A stretch of 64,000 bases of DNA from Rhodobacter capsulatus (GTDB lineage Bacteria > Pseudomonadota > Alphaproteobacteria > Rhodobacterales > Rhodobacteraceae), in contig NZ_QKZO01000003.1 of assembly GCF_003254295.1 (NCBI RefSeq), forward strand, positions 347,315 to 411,314, given 5' to 3'. Shown one piece after another: positions 27,216 through 35,775 of this stretch. The notes below the pieces were generated by a model that saw only the letters and a program-made list of their open reading frames with translations, was not told where the DNA came from and searched no databases. Within the stretch, counting starts at the first letter, position 1. Every line of letters begins with the position of its first letter. The translations under genes were made by a program, and so were the position numbers.

Positions 27216-28118
27216 TCAAGATTTTCGGGGGGATTCGACCACGGTGCGGATCTGCACCGCCTGCAGAGGCTGCTCCGACCAGTGCTGGAACAGCAGTACC
27301 GAGCCGTCGCGGCGGCTGTGCGTGACCTGGTCCAGATCGACCGTGGCGACGACCCAGCCGGGTTCGTCATAGCCCCCGATCGCCAGCACGCCATCGTCCG
27401 GCCAGCCCGCGTCGGGGGGGCCGTAGATCCCTGCGGCGCCGTGATTTTCATCGACCGCGGGGCACCAGGGCGCAAGGCCCACGACCGGCGCCTGCACCGT
27501 CACGCACTGGTTTTCCAGGGCCCGCGCCTGCGCCCCGATCCGCACCCGGTTGTAGCCCGCGGCAGCATCGGTGCAGCTCGGCGCCAGCAAGATCTCCGCC
27601 CCCGCTTCGCACAGGGCCCGCGACAAAAGGGGAAATTCGCTGTCATAGCAGATCACGATGCCGATCTTGCCGATTCCGGTCTCGAACAGCGTGAGTCCCC
27701 GGCCCGGGCCGATGGTCCAGTCCTCGCGTTCGAAGCGGGTCATGATCGCCTTGTCCTGATGGCCGATCCGCCCCGCGGGGCCAAACAGCACGGCGCGGTT
27801 GCGCAGATCATAGCCGTCCTGCGCCGGGCCCGAGGGGGCAAGGATGTAAAGGCCGAATTCGATCGCAAGGCCCTCGAAATGACGCTCCATCGCGGCGCGG
27901 TGGTGCAACACCTCGGCCACGGCGCGGCGCAGATCGGCGGCGACCTCGGCCCCGCCAAGGCTGGCCAGTTCCATCGCCGCATATTCGGGAAAGACCAGCA
28001 GATCGGCTTTCTTCAAGGCCGCCATCTGCACCCAGGCGCGGGTCTTGGCTTCATAGCCGGCCCAGTCCTCGGCCCAGTCGAGCGGATAGGCCGCGGCGGC
28101 GATGGTGACATGTCTCAC
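27216..28118 (-). CDS. Carbon-nitrogen hydrolase (nitrilase superfamily)
   Basis: A 300-residue cytoplasmic amidase-type enzyme. The Glu-Lys-Cys triad is visible as FPEYAAME (about 45), the lysine in HQDKAIMTRF (about 122) and the cysteine in IVICYDSEFP (about 158). The substrate cannot be told from the sequence; amides or carbamoyl compounds are typical. Its stop region precedes a GNAT gene that starts upstream and overlaps it by 4 bp (ATGA), suggesting a small operon with the SnoaL-like gene. Confidence 0.85.
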   Translation of the reverse strand: MRHVTIAAAAYPLDWAEDWAGYEAKTRAWVQMAALKKADLLVFPEYAAMELASLGGAEVAADLRRAVAEVLHHRAAMERHFEGLAIEFGLYILAPSGPAQDGYDLRNRAVLFGPAGRIGHQDKAIMTRFEREDWTIGPGRGLTLFETGIGKIGIVICYDSEFPLLSRALCEAGAEILLAPSCTDAAAGYNRVRIGAQARALENQCVTVQAPVVGLAPWCPAVDENHGAAGIYGPPDAGWPDDGVLAIGGYDEPGWVVATVDLDQVTHSRRDGSVLLFQHWSEQPLQAVQIRTVVESPRKS

Positions 28119-28696
28119 AGCGGCCTCCCCCAGAATTGCAACGGTTTCGCAGTCTCGCCCGCGGCGCCGATATCCGTCCAGCGGAAATGCGCGATCACGC
28201 CGGGCAGGGGCACATAGCCGCGCTTTTGCCAGAACCCGTCAAGCGGGCGGTAAGTGTCTGGTTTCAGTGGATGATCCTTGGGGCGGATCACCGCGCAAAA
28301 GGCGCTGAAGCGGCGGCCGAGCGCCCTTGCATGGGCCTCGCGCGCGTCGAAGAAGGCGTGGCCAAGGCCCTGGCCGCGATAATCGGGCAACAGCACCGAC
28401 TCGGCGCAGTAAAAGACCGTCTCGAGCGGCAGGCCGGTCGGGGCGAAGGAGGCGGCGAAATCCTCCGCATGATCTTCCAGCGGCGTGCCGGTGGCGGCGC
28501 CCACCAGCCGCGGCCCGTCAAAGGCGCCGACGACGACGGCGCCGGGCGAGGTCCGGTAGCTTTCCAGATAGCGGCGTTCATAGTCCAGCGAGCCCTCGTA
28601 AAGATAGGGCCAGTCGCGAAAGACCGCGATGCGCAGCGCCGCCACATCGTCCAGCGCGGCATCAAGCGCCGGGCCGGTCAGAACCCGCGTTTCCAT
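28115..28696 (-). CDS. GNAT-family N-acetyltransferase
   Basis: A 193-residue acyl-CoA-dependent transferase. The acetyl-CoA loop LLPDYRGQGLGHAFFDAREAHA near residue 105 is the GNAT Q/RxxGxG/A motif. The preceding YCAESVLL strand fits the fold. The start overlaps the SnoaL-like stop by 1 bp and the stop overlaps the nitrilase start. The acceptor substrate is unknown. Confidence 0.82.
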   Translation of the reverse strand: METRVLTGPALDAALDDVAALRIAVFRDWPYLYEGSLDYERRYLESYRTSPGAVVVGAFDGPRLVGAATGTPLEDHAEDFAASFAPTGLPLETVFYCAESVLLPDYRGQGLGHAFFDAREAHARALGRRFSAFCAVIRPKDHPLKPDTYRPLDGFWQKRGYVPLPGVIAHFRWTDIGAAGETAKPLQFWGRPL

Positions 28697-29103
28697 CAGC
28701 GGACCTGACGGATCCAGTCGGCCAGGTTGTAATAGGTGGTGACGCGCTGGATGCGGTTGCCGCGCAGGGTGAAGAAGCTGCCCGCGGGCAGGATGTAGCT
28801 TTGGCCGCGCGCCTCGGGCAGGCCGTCGTCGGTGGCGATGTAGCGGCCATGGACGGTAAATTCCGCCGCCGCGCGGCTGCCCGCATCATTCGCCATCACC
28901 ACGATGTCGGCCAGCGTCTCGCGGTAGCAGCGGGACATGTGGGCGTTGAAGGCGCGGAAGGTTTCGACGCCGCGGCGGATTTCGCCCTCGTTGACGTGAT
29001 GCTCGAAATCCTCGGTCAGAAGCGCCTCCATCGCCGAGGTGTCGCCCCGGTTGAAGGCGTCGTAATAGGCGGAAATCACGGCAAGGGCGGCGGCGCGGGG
29101 CAT
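28696..29103 (-). CDS. SnoaL-like / ketosteroid-isomerase-fold protein
   Basis: A 135-residue small cone-shaped alpha+beta barrel protein of the NTF2-like group. It has the typical YYDAFNRGDTSAMEALLTED opening and EFTVHGRYIATD middle. I chose ATG 29103 because GGAGG lies 5 nt upstream; the frame is open further. It leads a three-gene overlapping unit with the GNAT and nitrilase genes. No catalytic function can be assigned. Confidence 0.8.
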   Translation of the reverse strand: MPRAAALAVISAYYDAFNRGDTSAMEALLTEDFEHHVNEGEIRRGVETFRAFNAHMSRCYRETLADIVVMANDAGSRAAAEFTVHGRYIATDDGLPEARGQSYILPAGSFFTLRGNRIQRVTTYYNLADWIRQVR

Positions 29104-29199
29104 CGGATCCTCCATCTGGTGCCGCATCTGTGGCATGAGCGGCCGGTTTGGTCAAACCTTGGAACCGGCAGGGCATGGGGCAAAAGCGGCATGGGGTTC

Positions 29200-29408
29200 G
29201 GGCGGGGAAACGCGACCCGCGTTTCCCCGCCCGCGGCGCCCCGGTTGTGGCATGACCGTTTCAGCCCGCACAACAGAGGGCAGCGCCCGGCCCGGCGGGC
29301 GAGAAGCGCCCGCCATGGGCGGGGCGGGCGCTGCCCGAGGGCCTCTGGGCCCTCGGGGGTCGCGGGACTGCTGTGAGGCATGGCCAAGGCGATGGCCTTG
29401 GCCAAGGC
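29200..29408. repeat. Intergenic repeat, copy 2 (about 210 bp, structured)
   Basis: This matches the order of parts in 4518-4730. It has a hairpin (GGGGAAACGC..GCGTTTCCCC, a different sequence but the same shape), then CAGAGGGCAGCGCCCGG, GGCGGGCGAGAAGCGCCCGCC, GGGCGGGCGCTGCCCGAGGG, GGGCCCTCGGGGG and the palindrome GGCCAAGGCGATGGCCTTGGCC. It fills the 308-bp gap before the qorB-like stop codon. No gene is seen in this gap. Confidence 0.75.
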
Positions 29409-29411
29409 AGC

Positions 29412-30245
29412 TCACGCCAGCGCCGCCCGCACGGTTTCCGCCATCGGCACCGTCGGCCGCCCGATCAGCCGCGAGAGCGTCTGGCTGTCGTCGTAAAGCG
29501 CCCCGGCCGTGCCCACCACCGCATCGGATTGGGCCAGCGTCGCGGCAAAGGCGGCGGGCAGGCCGAAGCCTTCGAGCGCCTTGGCATAGTCCGCCTGCGT
29601 CATGTTCACATAGGCGACCGGCTTGCCCGATTGCGCCGCGACCTCGGCCGCAAGCTCGGCCATGGTGAAGGCGCTGTCCCCCGCAAGTTCATAGACCTGC
29701 CCCTCGTGGCCCGGCTCCAGCGCCACCACCGCCGCCGCTTCGGCATAATCGGCCCGCGGCGCGGCGGCATATTTCCCCTCGCCCGCCGCGCCGATCAGCG
29801 CCCCATGCGCCAGCGCCGCGCCAAGATTGCCGGTCAGGTTCTCGGTGTACCAGCCGTTGCGCAGGATCGTATAAGCGACGCCCGAGGCCTTCAGCGCGGC
29901 CTCGGTCGCGATGTGATCGGCGGCCAGCAGCGTCATCGGCGAGGCATCGCCCTTGAGCACCGAGGTATAGACGATCCGCCCCACGCCCGCGGCCTTGGCC
30001 GCCGCGATCGCCCTGGCATGCTGCCCGGCGCGGTCGTTGAAATCATTGCTGGAAATCAGCACCAGCACCGAAACTCCGGCCAGCGCCGCCGCATCGGGGG
30101 CGGTGTAGTCGAAGGCGCGGGCCTCGTATCCCACGATGCGCGCGGGCGTGCGGGCAAGGGCGACGGGCGCGGCGCCGCGGGCTTTCAGCGCGGCAAGGAC
30201 AAGCGTCCCCAGTTGTCCGGTGGCGGCAGAGACGGCGATGGTCAT
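29412..30245 (-). CDS. qorB: NAD(P)H-binding quinone oxidoreductase-like protein (QorB/NmrA type)
   Basis: A 277-residue atypical short-chain dehydrogenase. The glycine-rich NADP loop is VSAATGQLGTLVL at the N-terminus. VYTSVLKGD and YTILRNGWYTENL follow the QorB/NmrA family pattern. It probably reduces quinones with NADPH. AAGGA lies 6 nt before ATG 30245. It diverges from an HxlR-type regulator, the arrangement of qorB/qorR. Confidence 0.82.
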   Translation of the reverse strand: MTIAVSAATGQLGTLVLAALKARGAAPVALARTPARIVGYEARAFDYTAPDAAALAGVSVLVLISSNDFNDRAGQHARAIAAAKAAGVGRIVYTSVLKGDASPMTLLAADHIATEAALKASGVAYTILRNGWYTENLTGNLGAALAHGALIGAAGEGKYAAAPRADYAEAAAVVALEPGHEGQVYELAGDSAFTMAELAAEVAAQSGKPVAYVNMTQADYAKALEGFGLPAAFAATLAQSDAVVGTAGALYDDSQTLSRLIGRPTVPMAETVRAALA

Positions 30246-30296
30246 GGGCATTCCTTTCGTTGACTTGCCCGATCTCGCCACAGGTGCTATCAAAAC

Positions 30297-30321
30297 GTAA
30301 GTACCCACATGAATGTAAGTA
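30297..30321. promoter_or_regulatory. Direct repeat operator between qorB-like and hxlR-like genes
   Basis: Two copies of GTAAGTA lie at 30297-30303 and 30315-30321, with starts 18 bp apart, in the 86-bp divergent intergenic region. This spacing would place two bound regulators on nearly the same DNA face. The likely ligand is the HxlR protein encoded at 30332. Confidence 0.5.
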
Positions 30322-30331
30322 TCCGAAAAAG

Positions 30332-30724
30332 ATGCACAGCCCCCCCGCCGTCCTTGCAGAGCTGCCGCGTGGCGATGTTCTGGCCGCCGACTGCCCGTCG
30401 CGGCAGATCCTGCAGCATGTCACCTCGCGCTGGGGCGGGCTTGTGCTGATCGCGCTTGGCCGCGAAACGCTGCGATTCGCGCAGCTGCGCCGCAAGATCG
30501 GCGGGATTTCCGAGCGAATGTTGGCGCAGACGCTGCAGGTGCTGGAGGCCGACGGTCTGGTGGCGCGGCACGATCACGGCGAGGTGCCGCCGCGCGTCGA
30601 TTACCGCCTGACGCCCGCGGGCTGGGAAATCGCGACGCGGGTCTTTGCGCTCACCGACTGGATCGAGACGCATCTGCCCGATCTGCTGGCCAGGCGGGCG
30701 GAAAAGGCTCAGGCCCTCGGCTGA
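30332..30724 (+). CDS. HxlR/QorR-family winged-helix regulator
   Basis: A 130-residue DNA-binding protein. A cysteine near the N-terminus (LAADCPSRQIL) precedes the HxlR core: LRFAQLRRKIGGISERMLAQ (helix-turn-helix), TLQVLEADGLVARH, and the wing VDYRLTPAGWEI. In QorR-type members that cysteine senses quinones or oxidation. It is divergent from the qorB-like gene and probably represses it and itself at the GTAAGTA repeats. Its 3' end overlaps the convergent phosphatase gene by 16 bp. Confidence 0.85.
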   Translation: MHSPPAVLAELPRGDVLAADCPSRQILQHVTSRWGGLVLIALGRETLRFAQLRRKIGGISERMLAQTLQVLEADGLVARHDHGEVPPRVDYRLTPAGWEIATRVFALTDWIETHLPDLLARRAEKAQALG

Positions 30725-31161
30725 CCGAAGCGGGCAAGGATATGATCGCGGATCTGGTCGCGGGTCTGGCGGTAGTAATGCAACCGCGCCTCGCGGCCCT
30801 CGCCCAGCCCCGTCGGGTCCATGATCGCCCAGTGCTCGACCTCGATGTGGTAAAACCGCGTCAGATCGAGCGCCTGATGGTAAGACGCGGGGGAGAGCGC
30901 AATGACCAGATCAAAGCCCCCCAGATCGTCGCCCATCTCCTTGAGTTCATGAAAACTTCTGGCCTGATGCCGTTCAAGGTCGACGCCGATTTCGGAACAG
31001 ACGGCAATCGCGAACCCGTCGGTGTCCAGATCGGCCTTGACCCCCACCGACTGCACATAGACCTCGCGGCCGTAGAACTGCTTCATCATCCCCTCGGCCA
31101 TCGGCGAGCGCGTCGCGTTATGGTCGCAGCAGAACAGGACGGCGTTGGGAAGCTTGCCCAT
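30709..31161 (-). CDS. Low-molecular-weight protein tyrosine phosphatase
   Basis: A 150-residue cytoplasmic phosphatase/arsenate-reductase-fold protein. The P-loop CX5R(S) is CDHNATRSP near the N-terminus and the general-acid aspartate is probably in IMDPTG near 118. Its start overlaps the UPF0262 stop by 1 bp. The hisD-UPF0262-LMWPTP order is common in Rhodobacterales. Confidence 0.88.
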   Translation of the reverse strand: MGKLPNAVLFCCDHNATRSPMAEGMMKQFYGREVYVQSVGVKADLDTDGFAIAVCSEIGVDLERHQARSFHELKEMGDDLGGFDLVIALSPASYHQALDLTRFYHIEVEHWAIMDPTGLGEGREARLHYYRQTRDQIRDHILARFGQPRA

Positions 31162-31640
31162 CAGCTTACCGGGGTCAGCACGCAAACAAGGGTGAAGAGC
31201 CGCCGGGCGGTGTCGATGTCGATATCGGCCTTGCCGGTCAGGCGTTCCTGCAGCACGCGGGCGCCCTCGTTGTGAATGCCGCGCCGGGCCATGTCCACCG
31301 CCTCGATCTGGCTGGGCGGCAGTTTCTTCACCGCCTCGAAATAGCTTTCGCAGATCTGGAAATAATCCTTCACCACCTGCCGGAACGGGCCGAAGGACAG
31401 GTGGAACTCGGCCACCTTGGCGCCGGTTTCCAGGCAGGTGTCGAAGACCAGCCGCCCGTCGCGCACCGAGAGCGTCAGCGCAAAGGGCCCCTCGGGCGCT
31501 GGGGCGCCGTCACGGCCGGGGATCACCCAGCTGTTGTCCTCGAGCAGGTCGAAAACCGCGACGCGGCGCTCCTGCTCGATTTCGGGCGTCGGCGCGGGCA
31601 GGCCGGAATCGTCGATGTCCAGACGCGTTATGCGGCTCAT
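31161..31640 (-). CDS. UPF0262 family protein
   Basis: A 159-residue conserved alphaproteobacterial protein of unknown function. The MSRITRLDIDD opening and the LSFGPFRQVVKDYFQICESY segment identify the family. It overlaps hisD (ATGA) upstream and the phosphatase gene downstream, so it is part of the same operon. Confidence 0.88.
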   Translation of the reverse strand: MSRITRLDIDDSGLPAPTPEIEQERRVAVFDLLEDNSWVIPGRDGAPAPEGPFALTLSVRDGRLVFDTCLETGAKVAEFHLSFGPFRQVVKDYFQICESYFEAVKKLPPSQIEAVDMARRGIHNEGARVLQERLTGKADIDIDTARRLFTLVCVLTPVS

Positions 31641-32953
31641 TCTGTCGCCTTTTCGTTCAATGCATCAAGACGCGCGCGGACCGAAAGCCCATGCGCCTGA
31701 AGGCTTTCCGAAATGGCAAGCGTCTCGGCGGCGGGGCCGATGGCACGCAAAGCCTCGGGCGTCATTTTCGCCAGCGTCGTGCGCTTGAGGAAATCCATCA
31801 CCGACAGCCCCGAGGAAAACCGCGCCGAGCGCGCCGTGGGCAGAACATGGTTCGGCCCGCCGACATAATCGCCGATCGCCTCTGGCGTCCATTGGCCAAG
31901 GAAGATCGCCCCCGCATGGGTGATCTGCGCGGACAGCGCCTCGGGGTCGGCGACGCAAAGTTCAAGGTGTTCCGGCGCGACGCGGTTCGAGAGCATTGCC
32001 GCCTCGGCCAGATCGCGGGTGACGATCACCGCGCCGAAATCGCGCCAGCTCGCCCCGGCGATGTCGCGCCGTTCAAGCGTCTCAAGCCGCTTTTCCACTG
32101 CCGCGGTGACGGCCTTGGCGAAACCGGCATCCGGCGTCAGGATCAGCGCCTGCGCCGATTGGTCGTGTTCGGCCTGGCTCAGCAGATCCAGCGCCACCCA
32201 GTCGGGGTTTGCGGTTTCATCCGCGATCACCAGAATTTCCGAAGGCCCGGCGATCATGTCGATGCCGACCCGGCCAAAGACCCGCCGCTTCGCCGCCGCG
32301 ACAAAGGCATTGCCCGGCCCGGTGATCTTGTCCACGGGCGCGATCGTCGCGGTGCCATAGGCCAAAGCCGCCACCGCCTGCGCGCCGCCGATGCGGTAGA
32401 CCGTGTCCACCCCGGCGATCTCGGCCGCCAGCAGCACCAGCGGATTGACCACGCCCCCGGGCGTCGGACAGACGACGACCAGCCGCTCCACCCCCGCCAC
32501 CTTGGCCGGGATCGCATTCATCAACACGGACGAGGGATAGGAGGCGAGCCCCCCCGGCACGTAAAGCCCGGCGGCCGAGACCGGCGACCAGCGCCAGCCC
32601 AGCTCCGCCCCCGTGGCCTCGGTCCAGCGCTCCTCCATCACCGGCATCTGCCGGGCGTGATAGGCGCGGATGCGCTCCGCCGCGAGTTCCAGCGCCGCGC
32701 GCTCGGCCGCGGGCACACGGGCGATTTCGGCCGCGATCTCGGCTTTCGAAAAGGCGAGCGTCTCGGGCGTCAGATCGAGCCGGTCGAATTTCGACGTGTA
32801 ATCGATCACCGCCGCATCGCCGCGCGCGCGCACCTCGGCGATGATCGCCGCCACCGTCGCATCGACATCGGGGCTGTCCTCGCGCTTCATCCCCAGAAGG
32901 GCGGTGAAACGGGTCTCGAAATCATCGGCATCGGTGGTCAGGAAATGCGGCAT
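31637..32953 (-). CDS. hisD: Histidinol dehydrogenase
   Basis: A 438-residue zinc enzyme catalysing the last two steps of histidine synthesis. Motifs include YVPGGLASYPSSVLMNAIPA near residue 130, GGAQAVAALAYGT, GPGNAFVAAAKR, IAGPSEILVIAD and the zinc/catalytic LLSQAEHDQSAQA. AAGGAG precedes two tandem ATGs; the second (32953) has the better spacing. It starts the hisD-UPF0262-phosphatase operon. Confidence 0.95.
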   Translation of the reverse strand: MPHFLTTDADDFETRFTALLGMKREDSPDVDATVAAIIAEVRARGDAAVIDYTSKFDRLDLTPETLAFSKAEIAAEIARVPAAERAALELAAERIRAYHARQMPVMEERWTEATGAELGWRWSPVSAAGLYVPGGLASYPSSVLMNAIPAKVAGVERLVVVCPTPGGVVNPLVLLAAEIAGVDTVYRIGGAQAVAALAYGTATIAPVDKITGPGNAFVAAAKRRVFGRVGIDMIAGPSEILVIADETANPDWVALDLLSQAEHDQSAQALILTPDAGFAKAVTAAVEKRLETLERRDIAGASWRDFGAVIVTRDLAEAAMLSNRVAPEHLELCVADPEALSAQITHAGAIFLGQWTPEAIGDYVGGPNHVLPTARSARFSSGLSVMDFLKRTTLAKMTPEALRAIGPAAETLAISESLQAHGLSVRARLDALNEKATE

Positions 32954-33046
32954 CATGGGCTCCTTCTTGACCAAGGGGATAGAGCGAAGCGGGACGCGGG
33001 GCAAGCTTCGCGCGCGGCCGCGCCCTGCGGCATCCGCCGCGAAAGA

Positions 33047-33097
33047 GCGTATTTGGGCCAAGAAAAAGCATGTGGTTTTTTCTTGGTGCAAATACGC
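33047..33097. terminator. Bidirectional-type terminator between the GNAT gene and hisD
   Basis: A 21-nt inverted repeat (GCGTATTTG..CAAGAAAAA and its complement) with two mismatches around GCATGTGG has A-runs and T-runs inside the arms. Either strand would end a stem in T residues. It lies just after the minus-strand GNAT gene. Confidence 0.6.
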
Positions 33098-33125
33098 CTC
33101 TGCCTTGCGGGCCGGGGGCGCGCTT

Positions 33126-33602
33126 TCAGATCAGGCGCTTGCGCAGGGGATGGCCCAGAAGCCAGCCGCCACCGCCGCCGCGGTCATCCATCTGCCAGCC
33201 CTGACGGCGGTAGAAGGCCAGCGCGGTGTTCGTGGCTGTCAGCCGCGCCTCGACGCGGCCATGGGCGCGCAATTCCTCTTCCAGCGCCGCCAGCAGGGCG
33301 CGGCCGCAGCCCTTGCCCTGCGCCTCGGGCGCGGCGAACAGCAGGCGGATCCGGCCCTCTCCGTCGGGCTGATGGCGCCAGTCGATCGCGCCCACGGCGA
33401 CGATGCCCTCGGGCTCCGCGACGAACAGCCGCTGGTCGGGGTCGTGCAGGATCGAGGCGAGCGCCATCGGGCTGTTCGAGGCGACCCAGGGCCGGATGCG
33501 CTCCGGGTCGTCGCGATGATCGGCGCGGCACAAAGCAGTGATCGACGCGCCGATCACCGCCGACAGGACGGGCAGTTCCTCGGATCGGGCAGGACGGATC
33601 AT
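33126..33602 (-). CDS. GNAT-family N-acetyltransferase
   Basis: A 158-residue acetyltransferase. The acetyl-CoA loop AAPEAQGKGCGRALLAALEEE near 90-110 and the LTATNTALAFYRRQGW segment (motif B) are both present. The acceptor is unknown. It is a single gene between DUF2948 and hisD, closed by a strong inverted repeat. Confidence 0.85.
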   Translation of the reverse strand: MIRPARSEELPVLSAVIGASITALCRADHRDDPERIRPWVASNSPMALASILHDPDQRLFVAEPEGIVAVGAIDWRHQPDGEGRIRLLFAAPEAQGKGCGRALLAALEEELRAHGRVEARLTATNTALAFYRRQGWQMDDRGGGGGWLLGHPLRKRLI

Positions 33603-33615
33603 GATCTTCGGCCTT

Positions 33616-34095
33616 CTATTCCGGGTGGGTCGGCGCCTGACCCGAAACGGCCCGGTAGGGCCGCGTCACATCCCGCAGATCGACGGACAGGCATTCGACC
33701 CCGGCGGCAATCGCACCATCCCCCGCAAGGGTGATCACCACGCGCCCTGCCCCCTCGCCCCCCGGCTCGAAGGCGATGTCGAGCAGCGACAGCACCAGAT
33801 CCGGGTCCTTGCGGTCAAACCCCTGCGAGGCGACCTGGATCACATCCGAGAGCACCAGAAGCGACTGCACCCGCTCGTAGGGGCGGCGCTCGGCCTCGGC
33901 CGCGGCCTTGTCCTCCCAGCGGAAACGGTTGAGCAGCATCGAGAGCTGCCGGGCCTTCGGCGCGTAGCGGATTTCGGTCGCCGGCAGCACGGCATCCTGC
34001 ACCAGAGCCGCCAGCACGCCCAGATCCGCCGCGCTTTCCGCGCGCAGGTTCAGCGGCCCTTCGGCCCCGTCGTCAAACCGTGCATCCCGGCTCAT
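33616..34095 (-). CDS. DUF2948 family protein
   Basis: A 159-residue conserved alphaproteobacterial protein. The [20 protein letters not shown] and [18 protein letters not shown] segments are typical of the family. Function is unknown. Its ATG overlaps the murA stop (ATGA), the usual neighbour arrangement in Rhodobacterales. Confidence 0.88.
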   Translation of the reverse strand: MSRDARFDDGAEGPLNLRAESAADLGVLAALVQDAVLPATEIRYAPKARQLSMLLNRFRWEDKAAAEAERRPYERVQSLLVLSDVIQVASQGFDRKDPDLVLSLLDIAFEPGGEGAGRVVITLAGDGAIAAGVECLSVDLRDVTRPYRAVSGQAPTHPE

Positions 34096-35360
34096 TCGCC
34101 CTTCACCCGTTCGATCTGCGCCCCGACGGCGCGCAGCTTTTCTTCCACCCGTTCGTAGCCGCGATCAAGGTGGTAAACGCGACTGACCACGGTTTCGCCT
34201 TCGGCCGCCAACCCGGCCAGAATCAGGGAAACCGAGGCCCGCAAATCAGTTGCCATGACCCGGGCGCCTTTCAGCCGGTCAACGCCGTGCACTTTTGCAA
34301 CACCGCCATGCACCTCGATCCGTGCCCCCATCCTGGCCAGTTCCGGCGCATGCATGAAGCGATTCTCGAAAATCCGCTCTTCCAGCACCGAGGTCCCCTC
34401 GGCCGTGCACAAAAGCGCCATCATCTGCGCTTGCAGATCGGTCGGGAAGCCGGGGAAAGGCTCGGTCACCACATCGACGGCGCGGATGCGGCCGTTCTTG
34501 CGTTTGACCTTGAGGCCGCGGGCGGTTTCCTCGACCGAGATCCCGGCGGCATCCAGTTTCTCGCAGAAGCTTGCGACCAGCTCGATCCGGCCGCCCAGGC
34601 ATTCCACCTCGCCGCCGCAGATCGCAGGCGCCAGCATGTAGGTGCCCAGCTCGATCCGGTCGGTGACAACCGGATGCGTCGCCCCGTGCAGCCGATCGAC
34701 GCCCTGAATGGTGATCGTCGCCGTCCCCTCGCCCTCGATCTGGGCCCCCATCGCCCGCAGGCAGCGGGCGAGATCGACGATTTCCGGTTCCCGCGCGGCG
34801 TTTTTCAGCACCGAAGTGCCCTTGGCCAGAACCGCCGCCATCAGGAAATTCTCGGTCGCGCCGACGCTGGCAAAGCGCATCTCATGCACCGCGCCCTTCA
34901 GCCCGCCGCGCGCATTGGCGTGCAGATAGCCTTCCTTCAGCTCGATCTCGGCGCCGAGCGCGGTCAGCGCATCGATGTGAATGTCCATCGGCCGCGCCCC
35001 GATCGCGCAGCCGCCGGGCAGCGACACGACGGCATGGCCGAGCCGCGCCAGCAGCGGGCCGAGCACCAGATTCGAGGCCCGCATCTTCCGCACGATGTCA
35101 TAATCGGCGACCGGGTTGATCTCGCCGTGGCACGAGGTGGCGAGCACCTTGCCGTCCTGCAGCGCGGTGACCTCGGCGCCGAGGCTGGCCAGAAGCTGCG
35201 TCATCGTGCGGATGTCGGAAAGCCGCGGCGCATTGGTCAGCGTCAGCGGTTCCTCGGACAGCAGGGTGGCGGGCATCAGCGCCAGACAGGCGTTCTTCGC
35301 GCCCGCGATCGGGATCTGCCCGGAAAGCGGCCCGTTGCCGCGCACAAGGATACTGTCCAC
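34092..35360 (-). CDS. murA: UDP-N-acetylglucosamine 1-carboxyvinyltransferase
   Basis: A 422-residue cytoplasmic enzyme for the first committed step of peptidoglycan synthesis. [13 protein letters not shown] contains the UDP-GlcNAc lysine/asparagine. The catalytic cysteine lies in [15 protein letters not shown] near 115, and the [12 protein letters not shown] and [13 protein letters not shown] segments are conserved. The GTG at 35360 follows GGAG and reads [14 protein letters not shown]. It is preceded by a 54-codon gene. Confidence 0.96.
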   Translation of the reverse strand: MDSILVRGNGPLSGQIPIAGAKNACLALMPATLLSEEPLTLTNAPRLSDIRTMTQLLASLGAEVTALQDGKVLATSCHGEINPVADYDIVRKMRASNLVLGPLLARLGHAVVSLPGGCAIGARPMDIHIDALTALGAEIELKEGYLHANARGGLKGAVHEMRFASVGATENFLMAAVLAKGTSVLKNAAREPEIVDLARCLRAMGAQIEGEGTATITIQGVDRLHGATHPVVTDRIELGTYMLAPAICGGEVECLGGRIELVASFCEKLDAAGISVEETARGLKVKRKNGRIRAVDVVTEPFPGFPTDLQAQMMALLCTAEGTSVLEERIFENRFMHAPELARMGARIEVHGGVAKVHGVDRLKGARVMATDLRASVSLILAGLAAEGETVVSRVYHLDRGYERVEEKLRAVGAQIERVKGE

Positions 35361-35364
35361 TCGC

Positions 35365-35529
35365 TCACTCCTCCGGGCCGGTTTCGGCCGTCTCGTTGTT
35401 GTTTTCCTCGGCCGAGCGCGCCCGCGCCTGCGCCTTGCGCCGCGTCAGATTGGCGCGCAGGGCAGCGGCCAGACGCGCATCGCGCGTGGCGTCAGAGGCG
35501 GTTTTCCGGCTGGGGGTGTCCTTTGTCAT
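35365..35529 (-). CDS. Small conserved protein upstream of murA
   Basis: A 54-residue, very charged protein beginning [20 protein letters not shown], with [16 protein letters not shown] and an acidic tail ([12 protein letters not shown]). A short gene of this kind often precedes murA in Rhodobacterales. Its stop is 4 bp before the murA start. Function unknown; it is probably a real leader gene of the murA operon. Confidence 0.75.
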   Translation of the reverse strand: MTKDTPSRKTASDATRDARLAAALRANLTRRKAQARARSAEENNNETAETGPEE

Positions 35530-35651
35530 GGGCCCTTTTAGCGAGGCCGATGAAATGTGTCGAGAGAGGGTGAATATTTGGCTTGCGCACCCCGCCCGAG
35601 TCGTCTAAATCCCCGCCACGGTCAACGAAGACCAGCGTGAAAGCGCCGGAT

Positions 35652-35727
<76 letters not shown>

Positions 35728-35755
35728 AACTTAGCCAATTCGCGCCCTTCCTCTT

Positions 35756-35775
35756 GCACAGTTATCCGCACAGTT
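35756..35775. promoter_or_regulatory. Putative integrase arm-type sites, left end of element 1
   Basis: GCACAGTT at 35756-35763 is followed by CCGCACAGTT at 35766-35775. The same motif (CCGCACAGAAA twice) occurs at 45786-45807 near the other end. Paired short repeats next to an att core are typical arm-binding sites of tyrosine recombinases. The role is inferred. Confidence 0.5.
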
